A stretch of 64,000 bases of DNA, taken from J027 sp965215855 (GTDB lineage: Bacteria > Chloroflexota > Anaerolineae > Aggregatilineales > J027). The notes under the pieces were generated by a model. It did no database searches and had not been told where the DNA came from. It worked only from the letters and a program-made list of their open reading frames with translations. The stretch is from assembly GCA_965215855.1 (NCBI GenBank), contig CBDCER010000003.1, positions 3,038,001-3,102,000 of the forward strand, given 5' to 3'. The position numbers and the translations under genes were made by a program. Shown piece after piece: positions 24,586 to 33,102 of this stretch (its first letter is position 1; each line of letters opens with the position of its first letter).

Positions 24586-26136
24586 TTGAAACGTGTCTTA
24601 TTGGTATTCGGGTTAGTGACGTTATTGATAGGGTCTTTACCAGCACAGGCGCAGATGGACGATACAACCATAGTGGTTCATCCACTTTCGGTGCGCTATA
24701 GACTGGAAATACCGGCAGATTGGCAGGTAAGTACAGAGGAATTGCGCGGGCTGACTGGGACATTTATTGGGGAAATTGTGGCCGTGGCCGATAGTGCTGA
24801 GGCTATGCAGTCGTTGGGGACGAATGATCCAGCAGCGCCTGTCATTGGGCAGACGTTGTTGGCAAATGTATTCCCGACGGCATCTGCTACACGCGGACAA
24901 CCCATCAGCGATGCCAACGAAATCTTCAGGCTGATATTGGGCGATGATGTGGCAACAGCTGAATTTCTGGAAATTAATGGGATGGCGGCAGTACGCGTGG
25001 ATGATTATCCTGGCCCGCCTTATGAAAGCGCCGCGTTTGCTGGCCTGACGATGATATTAGATGGCGAGCTGATTTACTATTTGGTCTATGGTGGGCCAGA
25101 CCAAGATAGTCTGGAGCGTCTGGAGCAGATTACGGCTACGCTATCCCCCTATCAAATGGATCCGGCAACGTTGATTGATGGCAGCCTGTTGGGCAGCCGC
25201 GAGGTATTCCGCGTAGGAAGTCTGGAAATACCGATGTCGATGGGCTGGCTGGTGATGTCGCTAAATCCTCCCCAGCCGACGCCCGACCGGCGGTTTATGA
25301 TTATGCCGGAGCCAGACATCAGCCTGCGCCATGCGATGGGTTTTGGAGCCGGGGCGGAATTGCCGGGCTTGTTTATCCAGGTCCATGCCACGCCGTATGA
25401 TTCACTGTATGGAACGTCTGACTATGTGCCGACGGGTGAAGATCGTTCGTTTGTGCTGGGGCAGGAATTGGCGAATACTGGTGGTGAGCCGCAGTTGGAT
25501 ACGCAGGAGCTATTGCTGGATGGCTTTCCGGCCTTGCGTCTGGAAATGACGGGGGTTTTTGGTGGCGATAACCAGGGAGTAATTGTATTGTTAGATGGCG
25601 GCCAGTCGATGCACACGGTAACGTTTGTGGCTCCCGCAGGCCGTTGGGCCGACGATTATTTGCCGCTGGTTGAGATGTTGATTGATAATTTGACGATTGC
25701 CCCATTGCTGGAGACGGGTTTACAGGTGGGGCAGGTTGCGCCCGATTTCACCGCCACATTGCTGGATGGTACGCCGGTTGCGTTGAGTGATTATCGCGGT
25801 TCGATTGTGATTCTGAACTTTTGGGCAACTTGGTGTGGGCCATGCCGAGTCGAAATGCCGGAGTTCCAGGTCGCTTATGAGACGGGGTTGGATGATTTCA
25901 CAATCTTGGCAGTGAATTTGATGGAGACACCGGAGCAAATTCAGGTATTTGTCGATGAACTGGGCCTGATATTTCCGATTGCACTCGATCCGAGAGGCGA
26001 AATCAATAACCAGTTTGACATTACGGCTTATCCTTCGACGTATGTGATTGATCGTCAGGGAGTCATTCGCGTGGTGCATTATGGGCCAGCATTAGCAGGA
26101 CAAGTGCAGGATTGGCTGGCATTGGCTAACGATTAA
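24586..26136 (+). CDS. Secreted protein with TlpA/ResA-like thioredoxin domain
   Basis: 516 residues with a TTG start; GAAAGGAT lies about 13 nt upstream and no in-frame ATG precedes the signal peptide (VLLVFGLVTLLIGS, cleavage near AQA-Q). Two copies of a PsbP-like domain (about 30-200 and 205-375) precede a thioredoxin-fold domain with WCGPC (Cys417, Cys420) and the PSTYVID cis-Pro loop. It probably reduces disulfides or supports cytochrome c maturation outside the membrane. Operonic with the PknB-like kinase and followed by a terminator that a MITE has entered. Confidence 0.85.
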   Translation: MKRVLLVFGLVTLLIGSLPAQAQMDDTTIVVHPLSVRYRLEIPADWQVSTEELRGLTGTFIGEIVAVADSAEAMQSLGTNDPAAPVIGQTLLANVFPTASATRGQPISDANEIFRLILGDDVATAEFLEINGMAAVRVDDYPGPPYESAAFAGLTMILDGELIYYLVYGGPDQDSLERLEQITATLSPYQMDPATLIDGSLLGSREVFRVGSLEIPMSMGWLVMSLNPPQPTPDRRFMIMPEPDISLRHAMGFGAGAELPGLFIQVHATPYDSLYGTSDYVPTGEDRSFVLGQELANTGGEPQLDTQELLLDGFPALRLEMTGVFGGDNQGVIVLLDGGQSMHTVTFVAPAGRWADDYLPLVEMLIDNLTIAPLLETGLQVGQVAPDFTATLLDGTPVALSDYRGSIVILNFWATWCGPCRVEMPEFQVAYETGLDDFTILAVNLMETPEQIQVFVDELGLIFPIALDPRGEINNQFDITAYPSTYVIDRQGVIRVVHYGPALAGQVQDWLALAND

Positions 26137-26163
26137 TTGCCCTTGCACAAACAGATAATTCGC

Positions 26164-26173
26164 CAAAATCAGA
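26164..26173. repeat. Left target-site duplication of the MITE
   Basis: CAAAATCAGA is repeated exactly at 26380-26389. The size matches the duplications of the full ISAs1-family element in this window. Confidence 0.92.
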
Positions 26174-26379
26174 TAGGGCAATCGCATATGCTTTCTTAAT
26201 GGAAAAATGGGCCTTATTGAGCCCTCTTGACCTCATTTGATCTATGAATCCGATAAGGTTATCGGGTATTCAGCGCAACACTCAATGTCAAAGCTGCAAA
26301 TTCGGTTCGATTATTGGGGATTTTGAAGGTCATAATGGCTCATTGTTCGAGAATTAAGGTTTGATATGCGATTGCCCTA
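26174..26379. mobile_element. 206-bp MITE with ISAs1-family ends
   Basis: The left end TAGGGCAATCGCATATG (26174-26190) is identical to the left end of the IS at 7210. The right end (26363-26379) is its complement with one mismatch at the inner base. Both ends carry a CTTAAT motif about 20 bp in, like the transposase-start end of the IS. A short inverted repeat, CCGATAA-gg-TTATCGG, lies near the middle. No reading frame of note is present. It fills most of the 317-bp gap between genes and was probably moved by the IS transposase or a relative. Confidence 0.93.
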
Positions 26380-26389
26380 CAAAATCAGA
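26380..26389. repeat. Right target-site duplication of the MITE
   Basis: CAAAATCAGA is identical to 26164-26173 and forms part of the 5' arm of the downstream terminator stem. Confidence 0.92.
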
Positions 26390-26421
26390 TGCCTGATAGG
26401 ACTAGGTATCTGATTTTTGTT
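26381..26421 (+). terminator. Intrinsic terminator regenerated beside the MITE
   Basis: AAAATCAGATGCC (26381-26393) pairs with GGTATCTGATTTT (26405-26417) with one G-U, followed by TTTTTGTT. It is the expected end of the thioredoxin-like gene transcript. The MITE inserted in its 5' arm, and the target duplication kept the stem whole. Confidence 0.8.
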
Positions 26422-26426
26422 ATAAT
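26418..26426 (+). promoter_or_regulatory. Extended -10 promoter of the beta-CASP nuclease gene
   Basis: TGTTATAAT is an extended -10 box that overlaps the T-run of the preceding terminator. The gene start at 26454 has AAAAGGAAA 5-10 nt upstream. Confidence 0.6.
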
Positions 26427-26453
26427 GCTAACGGGGTTCAAAAAGGAAATTCA

Positions 26454-29369
26454 ATGAAACTGACATTTTTAGGCGGCGCGGACGAGGTTGGCGCGAGCAG
26501 TACACTGATTGAAATTGCTGGCAAGCGGTTATTGGTTGACGTGGGGATTCGCATTTCGCCCAAGACTGTACGTGGTATCAGTGGTGATCAATTGCCCGAT
26601 TTGCAGCAGGTGAGTGCAGTGGGTGGGCCAGACTACATTCTGGTGACGCACGCTCATACCGATCATACTGGCGCGTTGCCGCTGGTGTTGGAACAATATC
26701 CTCATGTACCAGTGATGGCGACCGAACCGACCATCGCTCTGACCAAAGTATTGCAGGCCGATGCCCAGAACATCATGAAAAACAGGCAGGAGCAGGAAGG
26801 TGAACTGCCACTGTTTGATGAATTGTCGGTTCAACGCCTGTTGGATGCGTTTCAGACCGTACAATTTCGACGGCCGGTGCGCCTGGGCGATGGCTTGCAG
26901 GTGACGTATTATCCCTCCGGACATATTTTGGGAGCGGCGATGCTGGTTCTCGAAAGCAAGGAGGGTATCCTGGTAATGTCAGGCGATCTCTCGATGACCC
27001 CGCAGCGAGCAGTGGTCAAAGCTAGTTTGCCACGCATCAAAGCAGATTTCTTGGTGATGGAAAGCACTTATGGTGGGCGTTTGCACGCGAATCGTGCTGC
27101 TGAGGAAAAACGCCTGATTGAAACGTTGCAGCGTGTCATTGATCGTGGCGGCAAGGCGATTATTCCTGCCTTTGCATTGGGGCGTGCCCAGGAAGTGATC
27201 CAGATTTTGCACGCCTATCGAGATGATGTTGATGTGCCAGTCTGGGTGGATGGTATGGTGCGAGCTGTATGTCGAGCCTACCATATGTTTCAAGATGAAC
27301 TGCCCGCTAATACAGTCCGCGCCGCCAAAGACGATGATCTGTTTTTCCGCAATAAGGTCAAAGCAGTTAAAAGCCCTGTACAGCGTGAGGAGATTGCGCG
27401 GAGCGAAGGCCCAGCGATTATTGTCTCCAGTAGCGGGATGTTGACTGGTGGCCCCTCAGTGGGTTACGTCAAGTGGTTAGCGGCAGATGAGCGCAATGCC
27501 ATTTTCCTGACAGGTTATCAGGATGAGGAAGCACCAGGGCGATTCGTGCAACGTATGATCCAAGATCGGGAAGCGGGTAAAGAGGTCACCATGCGGATAG
27601 AAAATTCGGTGGTGTCACTCAACTGCGAATTGGGGATGTATTCGCTCTCGGCCCATGCGGATGAAGCAGAACTTGTCAGCATTGCTGATGGTATTGGTGC
27701 AGAAGGGGTGGCATTGGTGCATGGCGATCATGGGGCGCGGGTGAGTATCGCCAGCAGCCTGCGCCAACGGGGCAGGCAAGTGCGCCTGCCGGTGACGGGA
27801 ACCAGCATGGATTTGACGTTTGCAAAACGTCCTTGGGCGGTGGGGGTGCGGCAAGGCTCTCAATCGAAACCGCTAGATTTGGCAGTGTTGTGGGAAACAT
27901 TGAAGGATAGTGCGGGAAGTTTTTATAGCAGTCGCGAACTGGCGCAGGCGTGGTGGGGCGATTCGACGCGGGCCGATGAAGTGCAGGCGTTGTTAGAACA
28001 CGATGGTGTGTATTTTGCTCAAAGCTGGCGGCGCAAAGATACCTTCCAGGTCAGGAAGCCAGAACAGGTCGAGCGGACTGTGCGGCAACGGGCGATTATT
28101 GCTGCCAATCCAGGTATGAAGAACAAGCTGATTGTTCTGCATGATGTGAATGGCAAAGCGCGAATTGGCGTGGTTAAAGAGGTGCGCCAAGATGGCTTTA
28201 AAGCGGTAGTTGCCAAAACCAAAGGCCGCAATTATCCGGCAGATGGTTTGGTGTGGGTTGTTGGCCCCTGGGCTAAGATCGAACGTCCAGACGACAAGGG
28301 GTTTATGGGACAACTGAATGCGGTTTTGGGACAAGCTGAAAGCTTGCGTGATATGTTGATGCCATTTGACAAGCGTCATGCACTGTTGGCGGCTGGGGAG
28401 CCAGTGGATCCTTCAGCTTTGATTCCTGAGACATTGCCGGAGGGTGTCTCGGCATTGATGGCGGAGTTGGCGATAGCGTTGTCGTTGGCAAACGATGGAG
28501 GGGTGTGGGTTGATGGCGAAGTGATGCCCCAGAAGGTACAGGCTAGTGAACCACTGGAGATGAATTTGGCTCGCCAGACGGTATTGGCCTTGTTCCCTGC
28601 CGAGTCTCGGCTGCGGAAGGTGGGCCTTGACACCAATCGCACGAAATTGACACTCTATTTCGATTTTCCGGAGCCGATTCAGGAACGGTATGCGACCGCG
28701 ATTGCGTTAGCGGCTGAACAGACAAATTGGGAGGTTATCGTAGCACCAGATGTTAATCAGCAAGCATTGGGCGCAGTGGTCTATGAACTGCTGCCAGATG
28801 GCGCACAGGTCGTCAAAGGGCCGTCGTTTTATCTGGATCGTCGGGCCGTTCAGGTAGAACTTGAGGGCGTGGAAGACGTGACAGCATTGGTAAGTGCTTA
28901 TCAAGTGCTGACTGGCTTTGATTTGGTGGTGGGGAAGGGTAGCGAACCGCTAGCCATTGTCGCCCCATCTACCGCCAGCGAACGGATGGAAATTAACACC
29001 GCTTACGGCATGATTCGTGAGGCATTGGAACCCTATGGGCTATATAAAACAAGCCTCAAACAAGGCCGGATTGTACTGGCGTTCATTTCGCCGCAGGTGG
29101 GGGCGCGATATTATGATACTATTGAGCAACTGGCTATGGCGACGGGCTATGAACTGACGATTCACCCACATCCCAACCAGAACGCTATTCTGCAGATCGC
29201 TCGCCAGATGATGAGCCGAGCCAAAGTGTTGATTAAGAAAGGCCCCAGCATCCATGTGGATCGCGGCGAGATTGTCATCACGGTTGAGACCATACCCGAT
29301 GATTCTGATCAATTGTGTGCAGATTTTGAGCAAGAAACAGGCTATCGATTGGTACTGAATCCTCAGTGA
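26454..29369 (+). CDS. Metallo-beta-lactamase/beta-CASP RNase with duplicated C-terminal domain
   Basis: 971 residues, roughly twice the core family length. The N-terminal 460 residues are an MBL/beta-CASP nuclease: metal motif HAHTDH (His66, His68, Asp70, His71), YPSGHILGAA, MSGDLS, ESTYGGR, SSSGMLTGGP and LSAHAD. Relatives are CPSF/Ysh1-like and RNase J-like RNA processing enzymes. The C-terminal half contains two copies of an approximately 85-residue module (about 745-830 and 885-971) sharing an NQ-AL segment, KGPS-x-x-x-DR and a terminal TG(F/Y)-x-LV strand. The module resembles a small alpha/beta nucleic-acid-binding fold, but I cannot name it. Confidence 0.88.
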   Translation: MKLTFLGGADEVGASSTLIEIAGKRLLVDVGIRISPKTVRGISGDQLPDLQQVSAVGGPDYILVTHAHTDHTGALPLVLEQYPHVPVMATEPTIALTKVLQADAQNIMKNRQEQEGELPLFDELSVQRLLDAFQTVQFRRPVRLGDGLQVTYYPSGHILGAAMLVLESKEGILVMSGDLSMTPQRAVVKASLPRIKADFLVMESTYGGRLHANRAAEEKRLIETLQRVIDRGGKAIIPAFALGRAQEVIQILHAYRDDVDVPVWVDGMVRAVCRAYHMFQDELPANTVRAAKDDDLFFRNKVKAVKSPVQREEIARSEGPAIIVSSSGMLTGGPSVGYVKWLAADERNAIFLTGYQDEEAPGRFVQRMIQDREAGKEVTMRIENSVVSLNCELGMYSLSAHADEAELVSIADGIGAEGVALVHGDHGARVSIASSLRQRGRQVRLPVTGTSMDLTFAKRPWAVGVRQGSQSKPLDLAVLWETLKDSAGSFYSSRELAQAWWGDSTRADEVQALLEHDGVYFAQSWRRKDTFQVRKPEQVERTVRQRAIIAANPGMKNKLIVLHDVNGKARIGVVKEVRQDGFKAVVAKTKGRNYPADGLVWVVGPWAKIERPDDKGFMGQLNAVLGQAESLRDMLMPFDKRHALLAAGEPVDPSALIPETLPEGVSALMAELAIALSLANDGGVWVDGEVMPQKVQASEPLEMNLARQTVLALFPAESRLRKVGLDTNRTKLTLYFDFPEPIQERYATAIALAAEQTNWEVIVAPDVNQQALGAVVYELLPDGAQVVKGPSFYLDRRAVQVELEGVEDVTALVSAYQVLTGFDLVVGKGSEPLAIVAPSTASERMEINTAYGMIREALEPYGLYKTSLKQGRIVLAFISPQVGARYYDTIEQLAMATGYELTIHPHPNQNAILQIARQMMSRAKVLIKKGPSIHVDRGEIVITVETIPDDSDQLCADFEQETGYRLVLNPQ

Positions 29370-29421
29370 CAATCCAGCGAGGTCTGCTTTAGAATTAGAA
29401 TTGTGTTGATTGAGGACAAAA

Positions 29422-30189
29422 ATGCCTGTTATAGAAACGGCAGCTGGCAAGATGTTTTATGCAGAACGGGATGATCCCTTATCTAAAAACTTGCCGCTGA
29501 TTTTGGTACATGGGGCGGGTTCCGATCATCTAACGTGGCCTGCTGAATTGCGACGTATTGCTGGGCGGCGTGTATTGACAATGGACCTGCCAGGACATGG
29601 TCGCTCGGCGCTACCGGGACGACAGAGCGCGATGGCCTATGCCGAGAGTGTACGGCAATTGATGGTTGCGTTGTCGATTCCGCGTGCCATTATCGTTGGA
29701 CATAGCATGGGCGGGGCTGTTGCATTGACGATGGGCGTTTCGATGCCGGAGATTGTCGGAGGATTGGTATTGATTGCCACTGGAGCGCGGCTGGCGGTTA
29801 ATCCCCAAATATTAAATATGGTGCGAGAAGATCACGAAGCAGTGGTGGATATGATTATGAAGTGGGCATGGTCGTCAGGGGCTGATGAAAAGGCCCGTCG
29901 TTTAGGGCGAAAACAGATGCTTTCGATCAGCCCAGAAGTGACGTATGGGGATTATGTAGCTTGCGATTCATTTGGCATTGAAGAGCAGTTGGGTAGTATT
30001 TCCGCGCCGACGCTGGTGATAGGCAGTACGATGGATAAAATGACACCATTGCACTTGAGTGAAACACTGAAGAACGACATTCCCAACGCAACACTGATGG
30101 CGGTTGAAGGCGCGGGCCACATGTTGCCACTAGAGCAGCCGCAGCGTGTGGCGGATTATGTGGTGCGCTGGCTGGATAATGTGCCATGA
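29422..30189 (+). CDS. Alpha/beta hydrolase
   Basis: 255 residues from the ATG at 29422 with GAGGA 5 nt upstream. The family motifs are complete: oxyanion HGAGSDHLTW, DLPGHGRS, the nucleophile elbow GHSMGG, an Asp in GSTMDKMTP and His in EGAGHMLPLE. It is a typical esterase, lipase or C-C hydrolase; the substrate is unknown. The stop overlaps the next gene start (ATGA). Confidence 0.88.
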   Translation: MPVIETAAGKMFYAERDDPLSKNLPLILVHGAGSDHLTWPAELRRIAGRRVLTMDLPGHGRSALPGRQSAMAYAESVRQLMVALSIPRAIIVGHSMGGAVALTMGVSMPEIVGGLVLIATGARLAVNPQILNMVREDHEAVVDMIMKWAWSSGADEKARRLGRKQMLSISPEVTYGDYVACDSFGIEEQLGSISAPTLVIGSTMDKMTPLHLSETLKNDIPNATLMAVEGAGHMLPLEQPQRVADYVVRWLDNVP

Positions 30190-30653
30190 CGTTGCCACTA
30201 TCGCCCGTATCTACCAAAGAAACACCACTGACCCGGTTGCGTTCCCGCCGTCATTTACGCGTCTTTCCTGTGGCAGACCCGGCGACCATTTTCGTGCGTG
30301 GCAGCCAATGTCGCGTTTCGGTTATCTACCATGAATTTGACCATGTGGAAGTGTATGCCAGTCTGTATGCGGCATTTGGTACACGGCTGATCGTGGAGCA
30401 AGATGAAGCTGGCGTTTATGTGGTGGTGCGTCGTCGCCGTCTGCTGGGTTTATTCTCGCGCAGCGAAATCACCATTAAGCTGCCAGGGTATTGTCACCTG
30501 GTGTTCACTCTAACACCGGGCGAAGTGCGAGTAGAACAGGTGCAAGGGACTGTCGAGATTCCTCCCGTTTGGGCAGAACGCCCTGCTGTTGTGCTTGAGG
30601 AATTATCTGCCCAACAACCCTATGAGCAAATTGGATCAGGGCAGCAGCGCTGA
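30186..30653 (+). CDS. Hypothetical beta-rich protein
   Basis: 155 residues, translationally coupled to the hydrolase by a 4-nt overlap. No signal peptide or membrane helix. The middle (about 35-125) is a run of short alternating hydrophobic strands, including VVVRRRRLLGLFSRSEI and KLPGYCHLVFTLTPGEV, ending in GTVEIPP. This is loosely like DUF4097-type adhesin repeats, but I am not certain of the family. Confidence 0.6.
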   Translation: MTLPLSPVSTKETPLTRLRSRRHLRVFPVADPATIFVRGSQCRVSVIYHEFDHVEVYASLYAAFGTRLIVEQDEAGVYVVVRRRRLLGLFSRSEITIKLPGYCHLVFTLTPGEVRVEQVQGTVEIPPVWAERPAVVLEELSAQQPYEQIGSGQQR

Positions 30654-30739
30654 TCTTTCGTGAAATGGACGACTGGTATACAATATACGCGCTGCGGACA
30701 GATTGTGGCGTGCTGTGATAGGCAATGAAGAAGGTGTAG

Positions 30740-31216
30740 ATGGATACTCAAACGACAGAATACCGGAGTGTACAGCTCGAGAAAACATTGCGAACGCTTC
30801 ACACTGCCGTATCAGGCATCAAAGCCTCGGTAATTGTGAATTTGGATGGGTTATTGGTATCCGCTTATCCATCGACGGACGATGAACAGGACTATCACCA
30901 TAACCCCACCAGTAGCCCCCAGGTAGCGGCCATGTCGGCAACCCTGGTGGGGCTGGCGGTCCGGGTATTGCGACGCCTGCAACAAGGCGAAATGAAGCGG
31001 TTGTTGATGGAAGCTGATGAAGGACAGATGGTGATTTACCCAGCAGGTGAATCGTTGCTGGCGGTGTTGGTTGAAAAAGAGACCAAGTTGGCGAAAGTCA
31101 TCTATGCCACATCGCGAGCTTGCGAGGACATTACTGAAATTCTGGGGTTCGGGAAAAACCGGGATGACAACAAATCTGATGAGGAAACACCCGTCACACA
31201 AAAAACAGAAATTTAG
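30740..31216 (+). CDS. Roadblock/LC7-domain protein
   Basis: 158 residues. The core reads SVIVNLDGLLVSAYP, then an alpha-helix with AAMSATLVGLA and the strands MVIYPAGESLLAVLVEK, the pattern of roadblock/LC7 (MglB-like) domains that regulate small GTPases. No partner GTPase is seen in this window. The C-terminus is polar and charged. An upstream TGGTATACAAT (30674-30684) may be its promoter. The stop overlaps the stop of the convergent peptidase gene. Confidence 0.82.
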   Translation: MDTQTTEYRSVQLEKTLRTLHTAVSGIKASVIVNLDGLLVSAYPSTDDEQDYHHNPTSSPQVAAMSATLVGLAVRVLRRLQQGEMKRLLMEADEGQMVIYPAGESLLAVLVEKETKLAKVIYATSRACEDITEILGFGKNRDDNKSDEETPVTQKTEI

Positions 31217-32373
31217 AACCCAAGCCGATCACTACTAGATGCGGCTCCGACCAGTAAGACCAGTTGCCACAGGCCATCTGATAACCCGCTGGTCTCGATA
31301 AACTCGTCAAGCCTATGGGCGTTGCCACCTTGTGTGATACCGACGACTACAGCCGGGATGTTGCATGCCAATACGATGTTGGCATCTGTACTGCCTTGTT
31401 CTAATAAGCCCTCAATACCAATTTCGGCTAACGCGGCCAACGCCAGTTGCACCAATGGATGATCAGTAGGGATGGCCCCTGCCGGGCGATTACCAACTAC
31501 CTCAATATTGAGTTTCAAATCAGCTTTGTTTTGGGAATTGACTAACACTCGAATATTCATCTCTAGCTCCTTCAGAGTCTGAGGAGCAGTGGACCGCAAA
31601 TCTAGGTAGAAATGAGCATTGGTGGCAATCGAGTTGACCGAGTGCCCGCCTTCAAACAAGCCGACATTATAAGTGGTGAGGGGGTTTACGGGAACGGGCA
31701 GGCGATAAATATCAGCCACAATATTCGATAGCGCATGGATGGCGTTGGCCTTCCCAAAATTCAGCCAGCTATGTCCTCCTTCGGCCTGGGCACTGATTTT
31801 CAGCCGCCGCACGGCTATTCCGCCATGATAGACCCGTCCTAAAGCAATACCTTCGATCACAACAACTGCTTTGATTTGTTCCTGGGGAATATGGTCCAGG
31901 ACTGCTCGCATTCCATCTAGATTACCGAGGCCTTCCTCGCGGGTGTTGGCAACAAAACAAATTGCGGTGGGAGGTGGCTGTTGAGAGAAAACTTGAATCA
32001 GCCACAAGAGCGCAGCTACGCCCAGGCTGTTATCACCCAGACCGGGTCCATATACTCTGGTTTTTTCACGCCGGATACTCAAATCAGTTTCTATGGGGAA
32101 TACAGTATCGAGATGCGCCGAGACAATGACCACTTGCTCAGATCCGCCCAACCAACCATAGACATTGTCCAGGGCGTCGCGGTGAACATTTTGCAGACCC
32201 AGGTTGCGAAAGCGGCCTTCGATATACTCGGCGCGGACTGTTTCTGCAAACGTTGGAGCTGGTATCTGTTGGATGTCGATAGCGGTTTGTAGGATATGTT
32301 CAGCATCCAATGTTTGCCGAGTGGCTTGCCATTGATGAGCAACTGCGGAAATCAGGTCAGCTTTATGAGTCAT
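31213..32373 (-). CDS. M20-family metallopeptidase
   Basis: 386 residues from the ATG at 32373, which overlaps the upstream stop as ATGA; an in-frame ATG four codons earlier is possible. Metal-site motifs are complete: SAHLDTVFP, GPGLGDNSLG, TREEGLGNLDG, and an HRLDEF motif near the C-terminus. The dimerisation domain contains AEGGHSW. This is the pattern of tripeptidase or acetylornithine-deacetylase-like enzymes. The substrate cannot be told. It is co-transcribed with the transaldolase-like gene. Confidence 0.88.
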   Translation of the reverse strand: MTHKADLISAVAHQWQATRQTLDAEHILQTAIDIQQIPAPTFAETVRAEYIEGRFRNLGLQNVHRDALDNVYGWLGGSEQVVIVSAHLDTVFPIETDLSIRREKTRVYGPGLGDNSLGVAALLWLIQVFSQQPPPTAICFVANTREEGLGNLDGMRAVLDHIPQEQIKAVVVIEGIALGRVYHGGIAVRRLKISAQAEGGHSWLNFGKANAIHALSNIVADIYRLPVPVNPLTTYNVGLFEGGHSVNSIATNAHFYLDLRSTAPQTLKELEMNIRVLVNSQNKADLKLNIEVVGNRPAGAIPTDHPLVQLALAALAEIGIEGLLEQGSTDANIVLACNIPAVVVGITQGGNAHRLDEFIETSGLSDGLWQLVLLVGAASSSDRLGF

Positions 32374-32987
32374 GATTGTTGCCATTCCTCAATTGTCTGG
32401 TCGGACAAAGGGTGATCGCCGATAGTCAATAAGAGGTTCAAAGGCAATGTCACATGATTGGCTCCGGCTTCCAAGGCTCGCAACGCCTGATCATGACTTT
32501 GTAGGCTATCAGCCAGGATTTCAGTTGATGTGGTTTTGAGCAAAGTGGCAATCTGCGTGACTAGTTCAAGCCCGTTGCCAGTCATTTCGGTGGCACGATT
32601 GACGTAGGGAATAACGTAGTGTGCGCCAGCTTCGGCAGCAGCATACGCTTGTAGTGGATTATATATAGCGGTAATTGCCACCTCGATTTCTTGGACACGC
32701 TTGATGAGACTCAGGTTTTCGGTGGTGGCGGGCAACTGAATGACAACACGATCTGGACGCAAATCATAGGCTTGCCAAGCTTCATCAATACGACCTTCAA
32801 ATGTTTCAGCAGTTAGTTGGTAAAATACATGCCCGTCAAAAATATTGACGAGCGATTCCAGAACTTTTAATGAGGGTTGTCCAATGTCACGGAAGAGTTG
32901 CGGATTGGTGGTAATGCCTGATACGAAGCCAAGTTTTTGCGCTCGTGTGGCATCATCTGGGTTTGCTGAATCTAAGAAAAGTGCCAT
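32370..32987 (-). CDS. Transaldolase/FSA-like protein lacking the Schiff-base lysine
   Basis: 205 residues from the ATG at 32987, which is preceded by AAGGCGG; the longer reading to 33137 would cross a promoter on the other strand. It aligns along its length with the small transaldolase/fructose-6-phosphate aldolase group: LFLDSANPDD, GITTNPQL, a lysine-motif strand, IPYVNR, and LEAGANHVTLPL. The catalytic strand reads VVIQLPATTENL, so the residue equivalent to E. coli FsaA Lys85 is Gln84 (CAG codon). The later ASFK-type motif is DSLQ. Aldolase chemistry through a Schiff base should be impossible. Confidence 0.85.
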   Translation of the reverse strand: MALFLDSANPDDATRAQKLGFVSGITTNPQLFRDIGQPSLKVLESLVNIFDGHVFYQLTAETFEGRIDEAWQAYDLRPDRVVIQLPATTENLSLIKRVQEIEVAITAIYNPLQAYAAAEAGAHYVIPYVNRATEMTGNGLELVTQIATLLKTTSTEILADSLQSHDQALRALEAGANHVTLPLNLLLTIGDHPLSDQTIEEWQQS

Positions 32988-33016
32988 AAATGATCCGCCT
33001 TTATGTCTGAAGGTGC

Positions 33017-33044
33017 TTGGCAAGGTCGCCAGCCAGGGTATAAT
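33017..33044 (+). promoter_or_regulatory. Promoter of the OmpR-type regulator
   Basis: TTGGCA (33017-33022) and TATAAT (33039-33044), 16-bp spacer. It lies just upstream of the divergent transaldolase-like gene start. Confidence 0.65.
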
Positions 33045-33102
33045 GATTGCTGTTCGCCACACATCCAATTTGACCACGTTGACCAACAGGTGAGTGTATC
33101 CG

